A stretch of 64,000 bases of DNA from positions 310,001 to 374,000 of the forward strand of contig BSYQ01000013.1 of assembly GCA_030272585.1 (NCBI GenBank), given 5' to 3'. Positions 47,355 to 57,161 of the stretch are shown here, piece after piece (position 1 is the stretch's first letter; each line of letters begins with the position of its first letter). Source of the DNA: Bryopsis sp. KO-2023. Lineage: Eukaryota; Chlorophyta; Ulvophyceae; Bryopsidales; Bryopsidaceae. The notes under the pieces were generated by a model. It searched no databases and was not told the DNA's origin. It was given only the letters and a program-made list of their open reading frames with translations. Position numbers and translations under genes: made by a program.

Positions 47355-48149
47355 ATGACATCGTCGACATTCCTGACCGCCCTGGCCTTGCTGGGGTTGG
47401 TTGCAACTGCTCGGGCAGTTGATGTTCTTGCTGAAGAAAAGGACAAAGGTGAGACTCGCATGGTTCCACACGTGTTTTACCGTCAAGATTGCGTGTCTTC
47501 TCGAAATGCATTTTCATGGCTATCTGAAAATTAATAAAGTTTTGGTCTTGTGTTGAACTTGAGTTTATGATCTTTCTGCAGAGTTGACTGTGGCTCATGC
47601 TCGAGAGCTGCTGACCAACATGCGAACTTTGCATGGTGAGGATTACAATTGCGCTGGAGTCCTGACTCCTTCGCGTCGAGATTTGAGATGCTCATTCCTG
47701 GTGTCTTATTTTGATTTTCAGGTCGTCGCATTCTGGGATTGAGCAGCGACTCAGGCGGTGGAGGTGGTGGAGGAGGAGGAGGAGGAGGAGCCGCCGGTGG
47801 TGGCGGTGGAGGCGGCGGCGGTGGAGGCGGTGGCGGTGGAGGCGGTGGAGGCGGCGGCGGCGGTGGCGGAGGTGGAGGTGGAGGTGGAGGCGGTGGTGGT
47901 GGTGGTGGCGGCGGCGGCGGAGGTGGCGGTGGAGGAGGCGGTGGTGGTGGCGGAGGTGGAGGCGGCGGTGGTGGTGGTGGCGGCGGCGGTGGTGGCGGAG
48001 GAGGAGGCGGCGGTGGAGGCGGAGGAGGAGGTGGTGGAGGAGGTGGGGGCCGCAGAAGAGGAAGCGGCGGCGGTGGGGGTGGAGGCGGAGGTGGCGGTCG
48101 AAAGTACCGTAAGAGAGGGGGATGTCGTGGCAAATGTCGCGGCGCGTAA
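47355..48149 (+). CDS. Secreted poly-glycine protein with basic Cys tail
   Basis: Predicted secreted structural protein of 191 residues. Exons are 47355-47448, 47582-47635 and 47722-48149, all joined in phase 1. Residues 1-21 are a signal peptide (TFLTALALLGLVATARA). Residues 22-60 are a short charged region ('VDVLAEEKDKELTVAHAREL', then 'GRRILGLSSDS'). From residue 61 nearly all residues to about 175 are glycine, broken only by an Ala-Ala pair near 73 and an Arg-Arg-Arg-Gly-Ser insert near 160. The tail is 'RKYRKRGGCRGKCRGA'. The glycine codons mix GGT, GGA, GGC and GGG irregularly, so this is not a simple triplet slip. The gene plan (three exons, phase-1 introns, signal peptide, Gly-rich basic body, 'GGCRG') matches its divergent neighbour. 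A matrix, mucilage or adhesive role is inference. Confidence 0.85.
47756..48110 (+). repeat. Poly-glycine-coding GGN tract
   Basis: About 355 bp of almost pure GGN codons. The opposite strand reads as a long polyproline frame, which is an artefact. Length here may be unreliable in assemblies. Confidence 0.9.
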
Positions 48150-49711
48150 CTCCGTGTCGCCAAAATTGTTCCTCAGTCGGACTGAGAACTGATCCAACTC
48201 GGGTGATCAGGTGCCAGCGCTTGGTTTTTGGTGTAACTCTATGTTTTTGATATTAGCGAATAAAGAAAATGCTGTCAACACGGCATTGAGCAGCATGATT
48301 TCGAATCAGTTTTGTTGCGGAATCCATGCTGCAATAGCAATGCCAGGTTTCAGAAAAGGGAAGTCACCGATTCTGGTGATGAAGCGTCATTGTCAAGCTT
48401 CAAACTGAGTTCAATCTTGTGAATACCTCGTGAGCAGTTATTGTTATGTAACCCTTTTTTGGAGTGTCGCTGAGTGTCAGAATGATCACCACCGAATTTG
48501 AAATTGCTTTTTCACTTTTCATCATGCCATTTTTGCAGCAGCAACAAGATACTATTTTTTGCAGTGGTTTCCTGATTTGATGCAGAAAGGTCATATCCAT
48601 TGCCAAAACATCTGAGCTTCCAAACCAGTCGCTCATCTTTTTGAAATCTTTTCAGAACAACTCTTCCAAGAATGTCTTTCATCTTGAAATCAGTGAATCA
48701 TTCTATTTCACATGACATGCTTAAGAAAATATTGGAAAGCAATTTTTTCATTTCATACATGGTTCCTAGTTCTGCTTTGGGAAGAAATTGCTCAACACAT
48801 TTCTCAACATGACTGCATGCATCGTCCCCTTGTACATCCCTTTTACATCGTTTGCATCCGTTGTGTTTCTTTGTTTTTTTGGACATTCCCCCACATTGTT
48901 TGGATCTTTTCCTTTCAATCGGAGCTATCTGGGGAATTATTATTGTTAATACAGACATGTAGTCGGCTTCTACTGAGAAAAAATCCACCATAAAGGGGAA
49001 AAAAAAGGAAAGAAAAAGAAAAGATCACCTGGAAAAGCTCAAGGCCCACCTCGGTCCGTGTGGGAGCAATCATCACTTCTGGAGGAACGATTTCTTTTCA
49101 AAAAAGAATCGTACCACCCTGGTACCCCCATGGTTTTGAAAAAAAAACAATCATGCGAAAAGTTGGAAACAACCCCGCGGCGATGGATCGCTGAAGTCCC
49201 TGTCACCAAGGGACTCACTTCGTTACCGTGAGTTTCCAACCGACGAAATTTCTCAACAGTGAATCGCGCGAGTCTGGATTACGTACCCGTTGTTGGAGGG
49301 GGGGGAGAAAAACGTCGATCGGTACGACATGACATCTCCATTCCCTCCCTCGCTGTTCGCAGTTTTGCACGGGCAATGTCGGTAGCAAGGGGACCTGTGG
49401 AGAGAATCACAAAGACAAGGGGCGGTATGTAATGTAAAATGCACCTGCAGCAAACAACTGCTGCTTGCATCCAGCAAAATTGCAATTCCACAAATTCCCA
49501 GGAGTTTTCGATTCCTGCACCAGACACAAAAAAACCAAAATTATTTGAGGGGGGGAAAAGATCAAACGAAAACGTTCAAGAGTGAGCTTTCTCGTTTTTT
49601 TGGTGGTTTTGATTTTCGACGGTGGTGTGTGAATGTGCAGCTCGGGTTGGGTGGAATTCTGCGGAGCTTTTTTCCACCATTGCCAAGGATGGTGAGACTT
49701 CCCACCAAGTC
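48150..49711. other. Intergenic region with weak minus-strand coding signal
   Basis: Contains the 3' region of the poly-Gly gene and the 5' region of the NAPE-PLD gene. A weak minus-strand gene candidate is listed separately. Minus-strand frames at 49.04-49.53 kb also look partly protein-like ('MGVPGWYDSFLKRN') but I could not link them into a gene. Confidence 0.4.
48512..48991 (-). CDS. Possible unrecognised gene or fragment
   Basis: Two adjacent minus-strand frames read like protein. The first (48991-48698) is charged and Cys-containing: 'KRSKQCGGMSKKTKKHNGC', then 'CKRCKRDVQGDDACSHVEKC', then 'MYEMKKLLSNIF'. The second is a 56-codon ATG frame (48682-48512): 'MKDILGRVVLKRFQKDERLV' with the end 'NSILLLLQKWHDEK'. 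A frame break of a few bases separates them. They may be a decayed gene, two exons with an unusually short intron, or chance. No family recognised. Confidence 0.28.
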
Positions 49712-52171
49712 ATGGCAAAACCAGCGCACCACACAGCCAATGAAAGCTGGTTTGGACCCAAATTCTTCAACCCCTGGCAGGAAGCTCCCTATTTTGGAAT
49801 CTGGACTTTTGTGCGACTCTTTGGGGAGTTGATCAAATCCAGGGGAAGGATGACCACCCTCGTGAATAATGGCCGCCCAACAGGGGAAGACATAAAGTAT
49901 GATTCGTATATTTTGCACTGAGGGAAAATATGAGAACAGCTGGTGAGATCCAGCTACTTTTTTCACTTCGTTTGGTGTTTTTCTGTAGGTCCGGAATTAA
50001 GTTAAATAAGGGGCTGCATCTTGTTCTGTTGTTTATTTTGTTTTTCGCCCGTGGTTTGTTCAGCGATTAACTAATGCTTCGGGGGAGGTTGAGGTTTCAG
50101 AAATAGCATTAAATTGAGAAAAAACTGGGGACTTTTCTCTCTCAACCATGTTTTTCCTGTCGTATCAGAAGCCCATTCTTTATCATGTTGTTTTTTTTCG
50201 GTGAAGTTTGATATCGATTGAATCATGTGCGTTGCAGAAAGGCGTTTCCGGTGCGCCCTGTGGATTTGAGTGTGTTTTCTTCGGAGCAAAGAAGAGGCTT
50301 GATCCAGTGCCTTTGGATTGGCCATGCCAGCAATTTGGTTGGAATCGATGATGGGATTTTCTTGACCGATCCTGTGTTTTCAAATCGATGTGGGCCTTTC
50401 CGATTTTTTGGATCCAAGGTATTGACCCAAAAAATCGCTGGGTGGATGTCACATGATACTTCACTTGCGGTTCCAAATAAATATTTATGGTGTGATTGCA
50501 CCAGAATCAGCTTCAACATATTTAGTAAGAAAGTGGAATTGAAATTTGCACCAGTGTAGGGGGAAAAAAAACTGAAAAAGAGATATTTGTAACCAGTCAA
50601 TGCTTGGGCTCCCAGTTCGATTTCCGCCACCCTCATGGTGCTGAAATGGAATTTGTGTTTTCTATAGAGATTCGTCCCTCCTCCTTTCACCTTGACCGAT
50701 GCAGCCCTACCTAAAATCGATTTTGTGGTGATCAGCCATAATCATTACGATCATCTGGATCAAACTTCGGTAAGAAAACATAGACAGTCGTCGATGTGTG
50801 ACCTCACATTAGTATTATTTCCGAAAGGATACATCAAATCTGAAACAGCGATCCACTGCAGGGAGCAGTCAAAGTACTAACTTCAAATCCTGATGGATGC
50901 GAAATTCTCCCGAAGTCGCCAAATCGAGGGCTCGCCCATTTGAATGCTGAAAGCTCCATGGAGAACGCTCGCTTATATCTTTTTCTGTTTTTCAGTTTTC
51001 TCTGTGCAATTGGATTCAGATAGGACTGCTGCATTCTCGATTCGGTGATCAACTCCGGTGGTACGTCCCTCTCGGCCTGAAAACATGGTTTCTTGCAAGG
51101 GGGATATCAAACGTGGTGGAATTAGACTGGTGGGAAAACGTAGTGCACCCCACCACAGGGCTGAGATTGACGCTCACCCCATGTCAGCACTGGAGCGGTC
51201 GCAGAGTGTTGGATGCCAGGAGGTCGCTGTGGGGAAGCTGGTTGGTGGAAGGTGATACAAGCAAAGTGTGGTTCGGGGGGGATTCTGGATATTGCCCTGT
51301 TTTTAAAGAGATCGGGGAGAAGCATGGACCTATCGACTTGGCCATGATTCCCATCGGTGCATATCAACCTCAATGGTTCATGAGGTGGGGGATGAAAAAA
51401 AACTCTCGTTTAGCCGATCGGAGGCTGTATCATGTTTTTCTGCTTCCCAGAATTGCTCATTAGTTGACACTGCAAATCTGCGAGGATTTCAGAATCAAAG
51501 CAGGTTCTCGTGTATGTGCATGATTGATTGGCTGTTAAACACCCTAACAGATGACTGTCACATCGTTTTCTTGTTCAAATGTGTAACATCGAGCCCTTGG
51601 GAGCCTGCCCATTGTTTGTAGATGAGTAATATTGGCCGTTTCTTTTCGTCCGTTATTGAAAATGCTTTCCCCCCGCCTCCCTCCCCTTTAATTTCTTGGA
51701 GTGTGTTCATTCAGGCATGAACATGTGAATCCTGAGGAGGCCGTGAAAATTCACAAAGACATACGGTCCAAATTCAGCATTGGGATGCATTGCTGCACAT
51801 TCCAACTATCGAGAGAGCCGCTGGATGAGCCCCCCATGTTACTCAAACAAGCAGCGGTGGGTTCTACTTAAAAGAATTGATTGCTGTGTTTGCTTTATTT
51901 TTAGAACAGTAGTGAAATATAGACATTTTGGTATTTTAAGTGACATGCACACCTTGTTTCTTCTTATTCTTGTTTTTTTTCACTGCAATATCTTTGCTGG
52001 GTTGGTGTCATATTCCCCCCTGCGGCTCTGAATTTTGATGCTTTTTTCTCGGAACAGGAAATTGGTGGCTTGGCACCGAAGGCATTTGTCACTCTTCAAC
52101 ATGGAAGCGTTTTGCAAATCGAAAAGGAGAAAGTCGTTAACGATCCATCCAGATTGCCTTTGGTGGTTTGA
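49712..52171 (+). CDS. NAPEPLD: NAPE-PLD-type phospholipase (metallo-beta-lactamase fold)
   Basis: Zinc hydrolase of the N-acyl-phosphatidylethanolamine phospholipase D family, which releases N-acylethanolamines from membrane lipid. Six exons: 49712-49896, 50238-50418, 50668-50769, 51020-51384, 51715-51856 and 52058-52171. Phases agree, giving 362 residues. Family landmarks in order are 'KFFNPW', '[20 protein letters not shown]', 'TDPVF' and the metal site 'SHNHYDHLD' (His146-His151). They continue with '[13 protein letters not shown]', '[10 protein letters not shown]', 'CQHWSGRR', 'LWGSWLVEG', '[10 protein letters not shown]', '[11 protein letters not shown]' and 'MHCCTFQL' (metal His). The animal protein has 'HWGTF' at the last site. 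The exon start at 49712 is the first in-frame ATG. An acceptor-like site at 49640 keeps the frame open upstream, so an extra 5' exon is possible. The C-terminus is slightly longer than in animals. Confidence 0.93.
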
Positions 52172-53398
52172 TTCTCACTCTTCTCACTCAAAAAAGAAAT
52201 GAGGCTCTGTATTGAATGAAACATGAAAGAGATCCCCTTGTATGCAGACGGCATCCAGCGAATGGTGTGCATGTCCGCTTCGTGGGTGTTCTTTTTTATG
52301 AAGGAAAAGAAAGCGTGGGTGTTGGTACTGTCGTGATTGTGCCGCACAAGAAAGAGGGATTGAATGAAATCAAATTTTGGGTTGCAAAATCAAGGGATGA
52401 TGGCCACGAGATCCACAAAACCAGCAAACAGAATTTTATGAAGATGTGGGCAGCACCCTGTTCTCGAAATACAAGTGTAGAATGGGGATCATTTCACTAC
52501 CTCAGGAATCAAGCAAGCAAGCAATTATTGATTGTGGGTTGTAGTTGTTTAATAGTTATAAAATAGAGCCATCGGAAAGTCATACAACTCTAATTCCATT
52601 CATTTTTCCTGGCAAATGATACTTTGTCCCAAAAAACGGTGGTTCGATTAGCTTTTCACAACTTCTTGATGAACACCATAAACCTCAACACGCAGGCAGA
52701 GCAGGGGAAAAAAATCTTGTCACCCTTTATCGGGTGAAGCGTCAAAAAGCTACACGATCGAAAGGCATACCTGAAAGGAGAGGATGCAAGCGGGGATGAT
52801 GTTTTGAAAAATTCTCGAAAAAGATGTTTTGATGGTGGGGAAAAAAAAAGCTGGGGTGAATTTTTATGGAGGGAGTTTTTTAGGTGGGAATATTTAGCAT
52901 TGAAAATATGATTTAAAAAAAACTTTGTAAGACCTGATTTTTCTTGATATTTGGAACTTGCAGAATTACGGCTGTTCCACTTTCGGTCGAGATATCAGCA
53001 AGTCGTTGAAGTCACTGGAAGCCGGTTTGGTTCGTCGTTCGTACCGTCGGCGCATCGGATCAGTCAGTAGGTTAAGTCCTTTGATTCTGGTGGAAGAAAT
53101 TAATTGAGCGTGATAAGGGACACCGACTGGAAATGGGAATTCTGAAAAGGAATGCGGGAAGTTAGCGTGTCTTCTGAGCCTGAAACAGTGAACTTCTCAA
53201 CGTCTCCAGTCATAAAAATTCCGCTGTTATTCTCGTGGGAACGAACTCTCCCTCCCGAGTATCAGTCGCCGTTGCGTGCTCTGTTTTTGTTTTCGCCAAA
53301 GAGACCGTCTAATTTCAATAGCATCCCTCTCCAAGCGACTGCCGTTTGCATTCAATGAAACCGTCAATGCTACCACAAGGACTGGACTTCGTCGGAAT
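52172..53398. other. Intergenic region, no gene seen
   Basis: Plus-strand frame 52216-52566 (116 codons) follows the NAPE-PLD stop codon but has no recognisable domain. The rest is AT-rich. Nothing else can be supported. Confidence 0.45.
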
Positions 53399-53820
53399 GT
53401 TTGGAGGCTTCGCTTCCACGGAAGCACAAGGCGGAAGCGCGCTTCCAAACCGCTTCCTCGGAAGCGGTGCGCTTCCATATGCTTCCGTGGAAGCGACTTC
53501 GCTTCCAGCAGCGCTTCCATGGAAGCGGCCTCGCCTCCAGCAACGCTTCCATGGAAGCGGCCTCGCCTCCAGCAGCGCTTCCATGGAAGCGGCCTCGCCT
53601 CCAGCAGCGCTTCCATGGAAGCGGCCTCGCCTCCAGCAGCGCTTCCATGGAAGCGACCTCGCCTCCAGCAGCGCTTCCAACCACGCTTCCACTGGAAGCA
53701 AGCGTTTCCACAAACGCTCCCAGTTACAATTCGCCGCCAGCCACGCTTCCACTGGAATCAACGATTTCCACAAACGTTCCCAGCCACAATTTCCTCCCAG
53801 CCACGCGGTCGCCTCCAGCC
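53399..53820. repeat. 32-bp palindromic minisatellite and flanking degenerate copies
   Basis: A unit of 32 bp, centred on the perfect palindrome GCTTCCATGGAAGC and followed by a CTCGCCTCCAGCA spacer, repeats about five times at 53512-53672. Degenerate GCTTCC/GGAAGC motifs flank it on both sides. Because 32 is not a multiple of three, all six frames stay open, which explains several overlapping open frames here. It lies just upstream of the gene starting at 53985. Confidence 0.92.
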
Positions 53821-53984
53821 ACGAATTTCATCGCATGCACTTCGTCCAATTCCCTCGTTAATCCAGTTCCCAGTTTCCAGTTTCTGAAATCACTGACGGC
53901 GGACTCTATTTTGCGATACCGACGACTTCTGACGGCGATCCACTCCATTCCTCGACACTGACGACTTCCCTACAACAAAATACT

Positions 53985-55361
53985 ATGGCGGACGAAGATA
54001 TGCAACTCACAAATATTGTGGGAGATGTGATGGGAGACGGTTTGACCTTGGATGATATCCCTTTCGAAGGCGATTTATTTGAATCTAAAAAAATCGAAGA
54101 AAACCGAGGAGAAAAATCTCTCAAGAATCCAATCAACTTGGGGATTCAAAACAAAAAAAACCAAAAAAAAAGAATTCCCAAAAAAAAATTGGAATTACCA
54201 CCTCTTTCATCATTTCGGTTATCGGGAAATAAAGAAATAGATGAAAAATTTCTGAGGTTGTGGGAACGGCATTTGGATTTGTGGGAGGAAGAAAAAAACG
54301 AAAAAAAAAACGAATCCTCCAACAATCTCGAAAAATGCGCTGGAGATGTTGTGAGGGTTCTAGTGAAAGAATGCGTGATGGATCCGGATTTTTCTGATGG
54401 GTTTGGATTGTTGTCCGAGCCGGAACACGTGCTCGATGAAGCTGAAAAAAGAATTATGGATTTGGGGTTTGATCTACAGAGATTGAGAGTTTGGTGGGTG
54501 TTGGAACAGAAAAAAAAACAAAAACAAAATCAGCTCGGTGGCTTTCATCTCTTTTCACAAATGAAGATGCGAAAAATGTCCCAACTCGGACTACAGATCG
54601 TGTCTACTTTTTTCGAAGAACACGACAAGGTGTTGCCGATTTTGAAACCCCGAAAGCGGCAGGAGAAAGCTTCTTCCGATGAGATCCTACGCCACAAGGA
54701 TTGGTGCAACGCAATGATGACAGGTACGGGAAAAACAACAAAAAAACACAACCTTGGGAGGTCGAAATGTTTCTTTTTTTCATCTGCAGCAAATCTTTAA
54801 ACCTACAGCAAATTTTATACTGAACCTACAGCAAATTTTTAGGGGTCTAAAGATAGTTTTCTGGATAGTTTTCTGGCAGGAGCTAAGCCCACAGAAAATT
54901 CAAGGGTTTAAAATTTTTCTGGCGAGTGCTAAACCCACAGCAAATATACGTATATATGTATCCACAAATGAATTGCAGAGGTGCCAAGACCATCGAACGC
55001 CTTTTTTCTCAATTTTTTTTCTTTGACACTATCAACACACCTGTTTTGCTTCCTTGAAGATTTGAGGTATCGAGATGCGGACACGATTGGAGGAGCACGA
55101 GGCTTTGTCAAGGCTCTTGAATCTGTGTTTGAACATGGAAAACTGTCGCTTCCACAGTTTGCGTTTGCAAGCTTGAAAATCAGGCTTGCGCTTGAGGAAG
55201 GCATGGGGAAAACCACCTTGGGGGTCGGCCAGGAACTGCGCCCATTGATATTTAATGAAATCAGAACCATAAAAACAGAGTTGAACACGAGGGTTTCCCA
55301 CTTTACGATGACTGGCACCGATTTGGATTATTCCCCTGCAGGGGAAGCAATTGTGCCCTAA
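53985..55361 (+). CDS. Uncharacterised charged protein (346 aa)
   Basis: Two exons, 53985-54723 and 55060-55361, joined in phase 1 with a GTACGG donor. An alternative acceptor at 54978 is also in frame and would add a T-rich-encoded segment. The protein starts acidic (MADEDMQLTNIVGDVMGDGL, then DDIPFEGDLFE), passes a Lys/Asn-rich linker, and has helical, charged middle and C-terminal parts. Examples are 'EKFLRLWERHLDLWEEEKNE', 'KECVMDPDFSDGFG', 'EHVLDEAEKRIMDLGF', 'GGARGFVKALESVFEHGKL' and 'FNEIRTIKTELNTR'. I recognise no family. The acidic N-terminus and basic clusters would suit a nuclear protein, but that is a guess. The start codon lies after the minisatellite. Confidence 0.65.
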
Positions 55362-56107
55362 AAAAAAACAAAACTGGGTGCTAAAACTTTTTCCTAATCG
55401 AAAGTGCGATCCGCATATTATTTTTTGACGATGAGAACCACTAGAACCAAGACTATGAAAAAAGTCGATGATATGTTTCTGGTTGGCATCATGTAAGAGA
55501 TTTGACTACCCTGGGAATCGAACCCAAGCAATGACCACTGCCGTCTCTTTTATCACACTTACAGTGTTGTCAGAAAATCAGGAAATTTAAATCCATTATC
55601 TTTTTCTGTAAAAACTTCTGAAAAACTATGCTGTCTCCTTTCGAATCCTTGAACCAAAGAATTTCTGTTTGTGAACTTCTGCTGAGACTGCAGCATTTCA
55701 CAAGTGAAGGCCATACCTTGAAGCAGCAACATCTCTCTTCAATGCTGCACTCAGTGTGGGGGTATCTCTCTCCTACCTCTTTTTAGAATTCTCACAATAC
55801 CATGGACAGCCTTCAAAATAATCATAAGAAGAAGATGTGAAATGCTGGCTTTGTAATGACACAATGAATCATTCCCTAGTGGCCCTCAGGCCCTTAGAAT
55901 ATATCAATTTTTCAGTTGCTTGTTTGTAGGGTGAAACAACCAATTGAAAAAATAAAAAGAAGAAGAAGAAGGAAAGGGTCCTACACTACATCATTCACTG
56001 AATCTATATCTGGATGCATGAACGTCAGACACTCACCGGGTGCTTCTTTTGGGGGTGGCAAATTGCAAATTGGAACGCTTTTCGATCACCTGGGGCGAAA
56101 ATCTGAC
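55362..56107. other. Intergenic region with a tRNA 3'-half-like remnant
   Basis: No gene seen. It contains the T-arm-like sequence listed at 55503-55541. Confidence 0.45.
55503..55541 (-). repeat. tRNA 3'-half-like remnant
   Basis: On the minus strand, GGGTTCGATTCCCAGGGTAG followed by TCA looks like a T-arm plus 3' acceptor strand. No matching 5' acceptor strand or anticodon arm is found upstream, so it is not a functional tRNA. The preceding bases (GTCATTGCTTGGG) resemble 50597-50609 (GTCAATGCTTGGG), suggesting a dispersed tRNA-derived repeat. Confidence 0.4.
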
Positions 56108-56210
56108 TTTCATATTGAATCCTCTTTTTGCCAGCAGGATTGCAGCCACTGATCCAGCGGGGCCTGCCCCGACAACGATTGCTGTCTTTCCTTCGTAAGG
56201 TGAAGCAACT
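56108..56210 (-). pseudogene. Isolated FAD-binding (Rossmann) exon
   Basis: A 103-bp exon-like block with acceptor (TAG at 56211-56213) and donor (GTCAGA). It encodes 'VASPYEGKTAIVVGAGPAG', then 'SVAAILLAKRGFNMK'. GxGxxG in this context is the dinucleotide-binding start of FAD-dependent monooxygenases such as kynurenine 3-monooxygenase. No following exon with the rest of such a protein is visible on the minus strand down to 53 kb. It is either a fragment or the second exon of a gene I cannot complete; an upstream ATG frame at 56587-56450 could be a first exon. Confidence 0.45.
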
Positions 56211-57161
56211 CTACCAAGTTGAACAAAAATCAACAGAAAGGTTTTAAGAACAAGTGATGGAAATCCGCGTCCGGGAGGTGGGAGTCACGACGATGTTGAG
56301 AGAGTTCGAAAATATGCGCAAGGCATTGAAGCCCCCGACTATGGCTAACTTGTATAGGAACATCACACGCACGTGACTGGGTGTGTGTGACCAAAACAGT
56401 TTGTAGTTTCTTTTTTCATTCTGCAAATCAACCGAACTTGCCTTGACAATCGTCCAAACAGATGCTCCAAGCTGTGGACATTACAACCACCGCAGCCAAG
56501 TCTCCTGGTGTCGATCCTCCCAGCGTCTCCTACTTTTTTCAGTTTTTTTTCTTTTTGCGAAGCTCCATCTTCCATTGATGAACACAAGCCAGTGGCGGAT
56601 GCTGCAAATGATTCCCACTAAATTCACCAAATGCGGCATATCGTGCGATGCCAGCTGTCAAGCCATTTACACCTGCATCAACATACGTCCAAAACTGTAA
56701 CACTGCATTCTTTTTTCATCCCCTTCAGTGTTGGTTTTCATTACACCCAGGGTTCCTTCGGAGGTAGGATCAAGAATGGAAAGAGAAGAATGTGGAGGAT
56801 CCCCATAATGTACATGTTTCATTATACAGTGGGTTCCCACAAAACAAACAGTTATACTTTTGGGAAAAAAAAGAGTTTCATTATTATTAGTTTCATTATT
56901 TCCCCCCTCATTATATCCAGGAAAGCAAAACAAGAAACAAAAAAAAGCAAAGCAAAGCAAAGCAAAACAAAACAAAACAAGCAAGTACCCAGGAGATGGG
57001 ATTAAGCAAGCAAACAAACAGGCTACAGGAACAACACCCAGGGAATGGGCTTCACCTGGGTTTACATGACACGGCTTGTTTCCGACGCCTTCCTCGCTCG
57101 CTCCATGTCCTCCATCCTCCCCCGCTTCCCCAGCCCCCTCCCTCTTTTCTGAAAAACCTCG

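Noticed and set aside
47531-48163. Long minus-strand frame of polyproline
   Set aside because: It is the exact reverse complement of the poly-glycine coding tract, which has a signal peptide exon, splice sites and a sensible C-terminus on the plus strand.
49039-49239. 5'-3' exonuclease start suggested by 'MGVPGWYDSFL' on the minus strand
   Set aside because: Only the first four residues resemble the XRN start. The following sequence does not carry the conserved Asp-rich motifs, and no downstream exons fit.
53276-53961. Several overlapping frames of 113-203 codons on both strands
   Set aside because: All are created by the 32-bp minisatellite, which has no stop codon in any frame.
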